Positions 62,446 to 64,000 of a stretch of DNA of 64,000 nt are shown piece after piece. Positions within the stretch are counted from its first letter, which is position 1, and each line of letters starts with the position of its first letter. The stretch comes from Candidatus Polarisedimenticolaceae bacterium. GTDB lineage: Bacteria > Acidobacteriota > Polarisedimenticolia > Polarisedimenticolales > DASRJG01. A model generated the notes under the pieces. The model saw only the letters and a list, made by a program, of their open reading frames with translations, ran no database searches and was not told the DNA's origin. The position numbers and the translations under genes are program-made. The stretch covers positions 1-64,000 of the forward strand of contig DASVAW010000085.1 in assembly GCA_036376135.1 (NCBI GenBank), read 5' to 3'.

Positions 62446-63177
62446 ATGAAGCTCCGGTCTCTCGCGACCTTCGTTCTGCTCGCCCTCGCCGCCCCTGCCG
62501 TCGTCGCCGGCGAGTACAAGCACTCCCTGTCGGTGTATTTCCTCGGCGCCGGCATGGACGGCACGACCGCCGTGGGACCCGTGGAAGCCGATGTGAACGT
62601 GGGGTTCTCGGACATCCTGGAGAACCTGGAGTTCGGCGCCATGGCCGCCTACCGCGTCGAGCGGGACCGGTGGGTCGCCACGGCCGACTTCATCTACATG
62701 GGCCTCGGCGCCACGAAGGACTCCTCCGGGGGCTTCCTGAAGGCCGACGTCGACCTCACGCAGACGATGTTCGAGGTCGACGGTGCGTACAAGCAGACCG
62801 ACCGGCTCGAATGGCTGTTCGGCCTGCGTTACAGCAGCATCGACACGGAGATCGTGCTCACCCCCGACCTCGGACCGGTCGTCGAGGCCGACGCGAAGGC
62901 GGACTGGATCGACCCCGTCGTCGGCGCACGCTGGATCCGTCCCATCGGAGCGAAGTGGGCGTTCGTGGGGCGCGCGGACGTCGGCGGATTCGGCGTCGGC
63001 TCCGACTTCGCGTGGCAGGCGATCGCGCGGTTCGACTGGAAGGTCTCGGAGAAGCTCGCCGTCACGTTCGGCTACCGCGCCCTCGACGCCGACTACGAGG
63101 ACGGCGAGGGATCGAGCCGATTCCTCTACGACGTCCTGACGACGGGCCCCGTCGCGGGGGTGACCTTCTCGTTCTGA
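62446..63177 (+). CDS. outer-membrane beta-barrel protein at end of the cluster
   Basis: 243 aa from the ATG at 62446 (GAGGAGG upstream). A signal peptide (1-22) precedes amphipathic strands such as HSLSVYFLGAGMDGTTAVG, WVATADFIYMGLG, KLAVTFGYRALDADYE, ending in a FSF aromatic strand. A diverse OmpA/OmpW-like barrel; it may be the outer-membrane pore of the pathway. It overlaps the convergent antiporter gene by 52 nt. Confidence 0.78.
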   Translation: MKLRSLATFVLLALAAPAVVAGEYKHSLSVYFLGAGMDGTTAVGPVEADVNVGFSDILENLEFGAMAAYRVERDRWVATADFIYMGLGATKDSSGGFLKADVDLTQTMFEVDGAYKQTDRLEWLFGLRYSSIDTEIVLTPDLGPVVEADAKADWIDPVVGARWIRPIGAKWAFVGRADVGGFGVGSDFAWQAIARFDWKVSEKLAVTFGYRALDADYEDGEGSSRFLYDVLTTGPVAGVTFSF

Positions 63178-64000
63178 TCCCGGCGCTCCGGCGCGTCGGG
63201 GGGCATGCCCGCGACCGAGCGCGCGTAGAGCCCGATCCCGGGCGCCGCGCTCAGGCCGTGGGCGAAGATGCTCAGCAGGACGGTCATCATCACGGCGAGC
63301 CGCACGGCCGGCGCGACGTCCGCCTGCCCGACCTCCTCGAGGTAGACGAGGCCGAGCACGATCGAGGCGAGCCCACGGGGCCCGAACCAGCCCATGAAGA
63401 CGACGGTCGCCCGGCGGAGGCGCGTTCCCGCGAGGGCGATCGCCACCGGCAGCATCCGCACGACCGTGAGGCTCGAGACGGCGTAGACGACCACGCGCGC
63501 GTCGAACCGCCGCCACGCGCCCGCGACCAGGAGACCGAACAGGAAGAACACCGCGGAATTCAGGACCTGGCCCCACTCCTCGGTGAACTCGACGCTGTGC
63601 CGCCCCGCGTCGGGGTACGGCACCTGCACGGCGAGCCCGGCGACGAACGCGGCGATGAACATGCTCGCCCCCACCGCGTTCGACGCGAGCACGCACGCCA
63701 GGGGCAGCGCGACGACGCCGATCTGCCGCGACGCGTCGGCCATGAAGCCCCGCCGGGTCGCGACCGCGAGCAGCCATCCGCCGCCCCCGCCGATCGCCAG
63801 CCCCACGAGCGCGCCGTATCCCAGCTGCTCGACGACGAAGGGCAGGAGTCTCGCCCCGCCCCCGGTGGAAAGCGCCATGAAGAAGAGCAGGAACGGCACC
63901 GAGAGGCCGTCGTTGAGACCCGCCTCCACGTTGAGCGCCTGCCTCACCCGCGGCGGCACCTTCGGACTGTTCACGATGATCTGTCCGAGACCCGCGTCGG
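63126..64000 (-). CDS. cation/proton antiporter, CPA family (cut by window edge)
   Basis: At least 291 aa in view; the reading frame stays open to the edge (DAGLGQIIVNSPKVPPRVRQ), so the N-terminus is missing. About nine membrane segments; the conserved EAGLNDGLSVPFL holds the acidic pair used for Na+/H+ exchange in CPA1/CPA2 proteins. It extrudes cations in exchange for protons. The 3' end overlaps the barrel gene by 52 nt. A start at the GTG of 63974 would cut a conserved helix, so the gene must begin beyond 64000. Confidence 0.88.
   Translation of the reverse strand, partial: DAGLGQIIVNSPKVPPRVRQALNVEAGLNDGLSVPFLLFFMALSTGGGARLLPFVVEQLGYGALVGLAIGGGGGWLLAVATRRGFMADASRQIGVVALPLACVLASNAVGASMFIAAFVAGLAVQVPYPDAGRHSVEFTEEWGQVLNSAVFFLFGLLVAGAWRRFDARVVVYAVSSLTVVRMLPVAIALAGTRLRRATVVFMGWFGPRGLASIVLGLVYLEEVGQADVAPAVRLAVMMTVLLSIFAHGLSAAPGIGLYARSVAGMPPDAPERRDQNEKVTPATGPVVRTS

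Overview
The window is a gapless, very GC-rich (roughly 70 percent by eye) stretch of a Gram-negative bacterial chromosome. Signal peptides, lipoproteins, beta-barrels, OmpA- and AsmA-type proteins, Tat export and multiheme cytochromes all point to a two-membrane cell. The mix of an LPxTA-type sortase pair, DUF3300/DUF2950, many sigma-54 and NarL-type two-component systems, TSP3/beta-helix surface proteins and GTG starts resembles Acidobacteriota (Thermoanaerobaculia or Vicinamibacteria-like), with Myxococcota as an alternative; this placement is inference. No rRNA, tRNA, CRISPR array, insertion sequence or phage gene was seen. No gap between genes exceeds about 250 bases.

Layout. 1-3.8 kb: a gene fragment, a D-2-hydroxyacid dehydrogenase, a secreted beta-propeller, a lytic transglycosylase and a DUF350 protein. 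3.8-11.6 kb: a redox module on the minus strand (Tat ferredoxin, NrfD-type membrane protein and three H-protein-like domains that all lack the lipoyl lysine). It is transcribed away from a haem-c sensor kinase and a sigma-54 activator, and two matching sigma-54 promoter candidates lie in front of the module. 11.6-20.3 kb: archaemetzincin, a GT-C-like membrane protein, a TonB-domain protein, a beta-helix/TSP3 surface protein and a subtilase. 20.3-27.3 kb: small secreted proteins, DUF4136, outer-membrane barrels and a hydrolase lipoprotein.

27.4-35.3 kb: a NarL-type two-component system lies between two LTxxQ-like periplasmic paralogues. A tightly coupled operon follows (DUF3300, DUF2950, Ca2+/H+ antiporter, VIT-like protein, barrel). 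35.3-36.7 kb: a sortase with its likely single substrate. 36.7-47.7 kb (minus strand): GlgX, a GH63-like glucosidase, an OmpA-domain protein, an AI-2E-family transporter and a large AsmA-like protein.

47.7-63.2 kb (plus strand): a sensor kinase with an ABC-binding-type domain, a FixJ-type regulator and a receiver-only protein lead into a co-directional series. The series holds a sulfatase, a lipoprotein, an octahaem HEAT/TPR cytochrome, two DUF3604 enzymes, a parvulin, a fused double HupE protein, a further HupE-like protein and a barrel. It looks like one regulated envelope pathway of unknown substrate. The window ends inside a cation/proton antiporter on the minus strand.

The two most novel-looking systems are the non-lipoylatable H-domain redox module (3.8-11.6 kb) and the sulfatase/DUF3604/octahaem/HupE cluster (47.7-63.2 kb).
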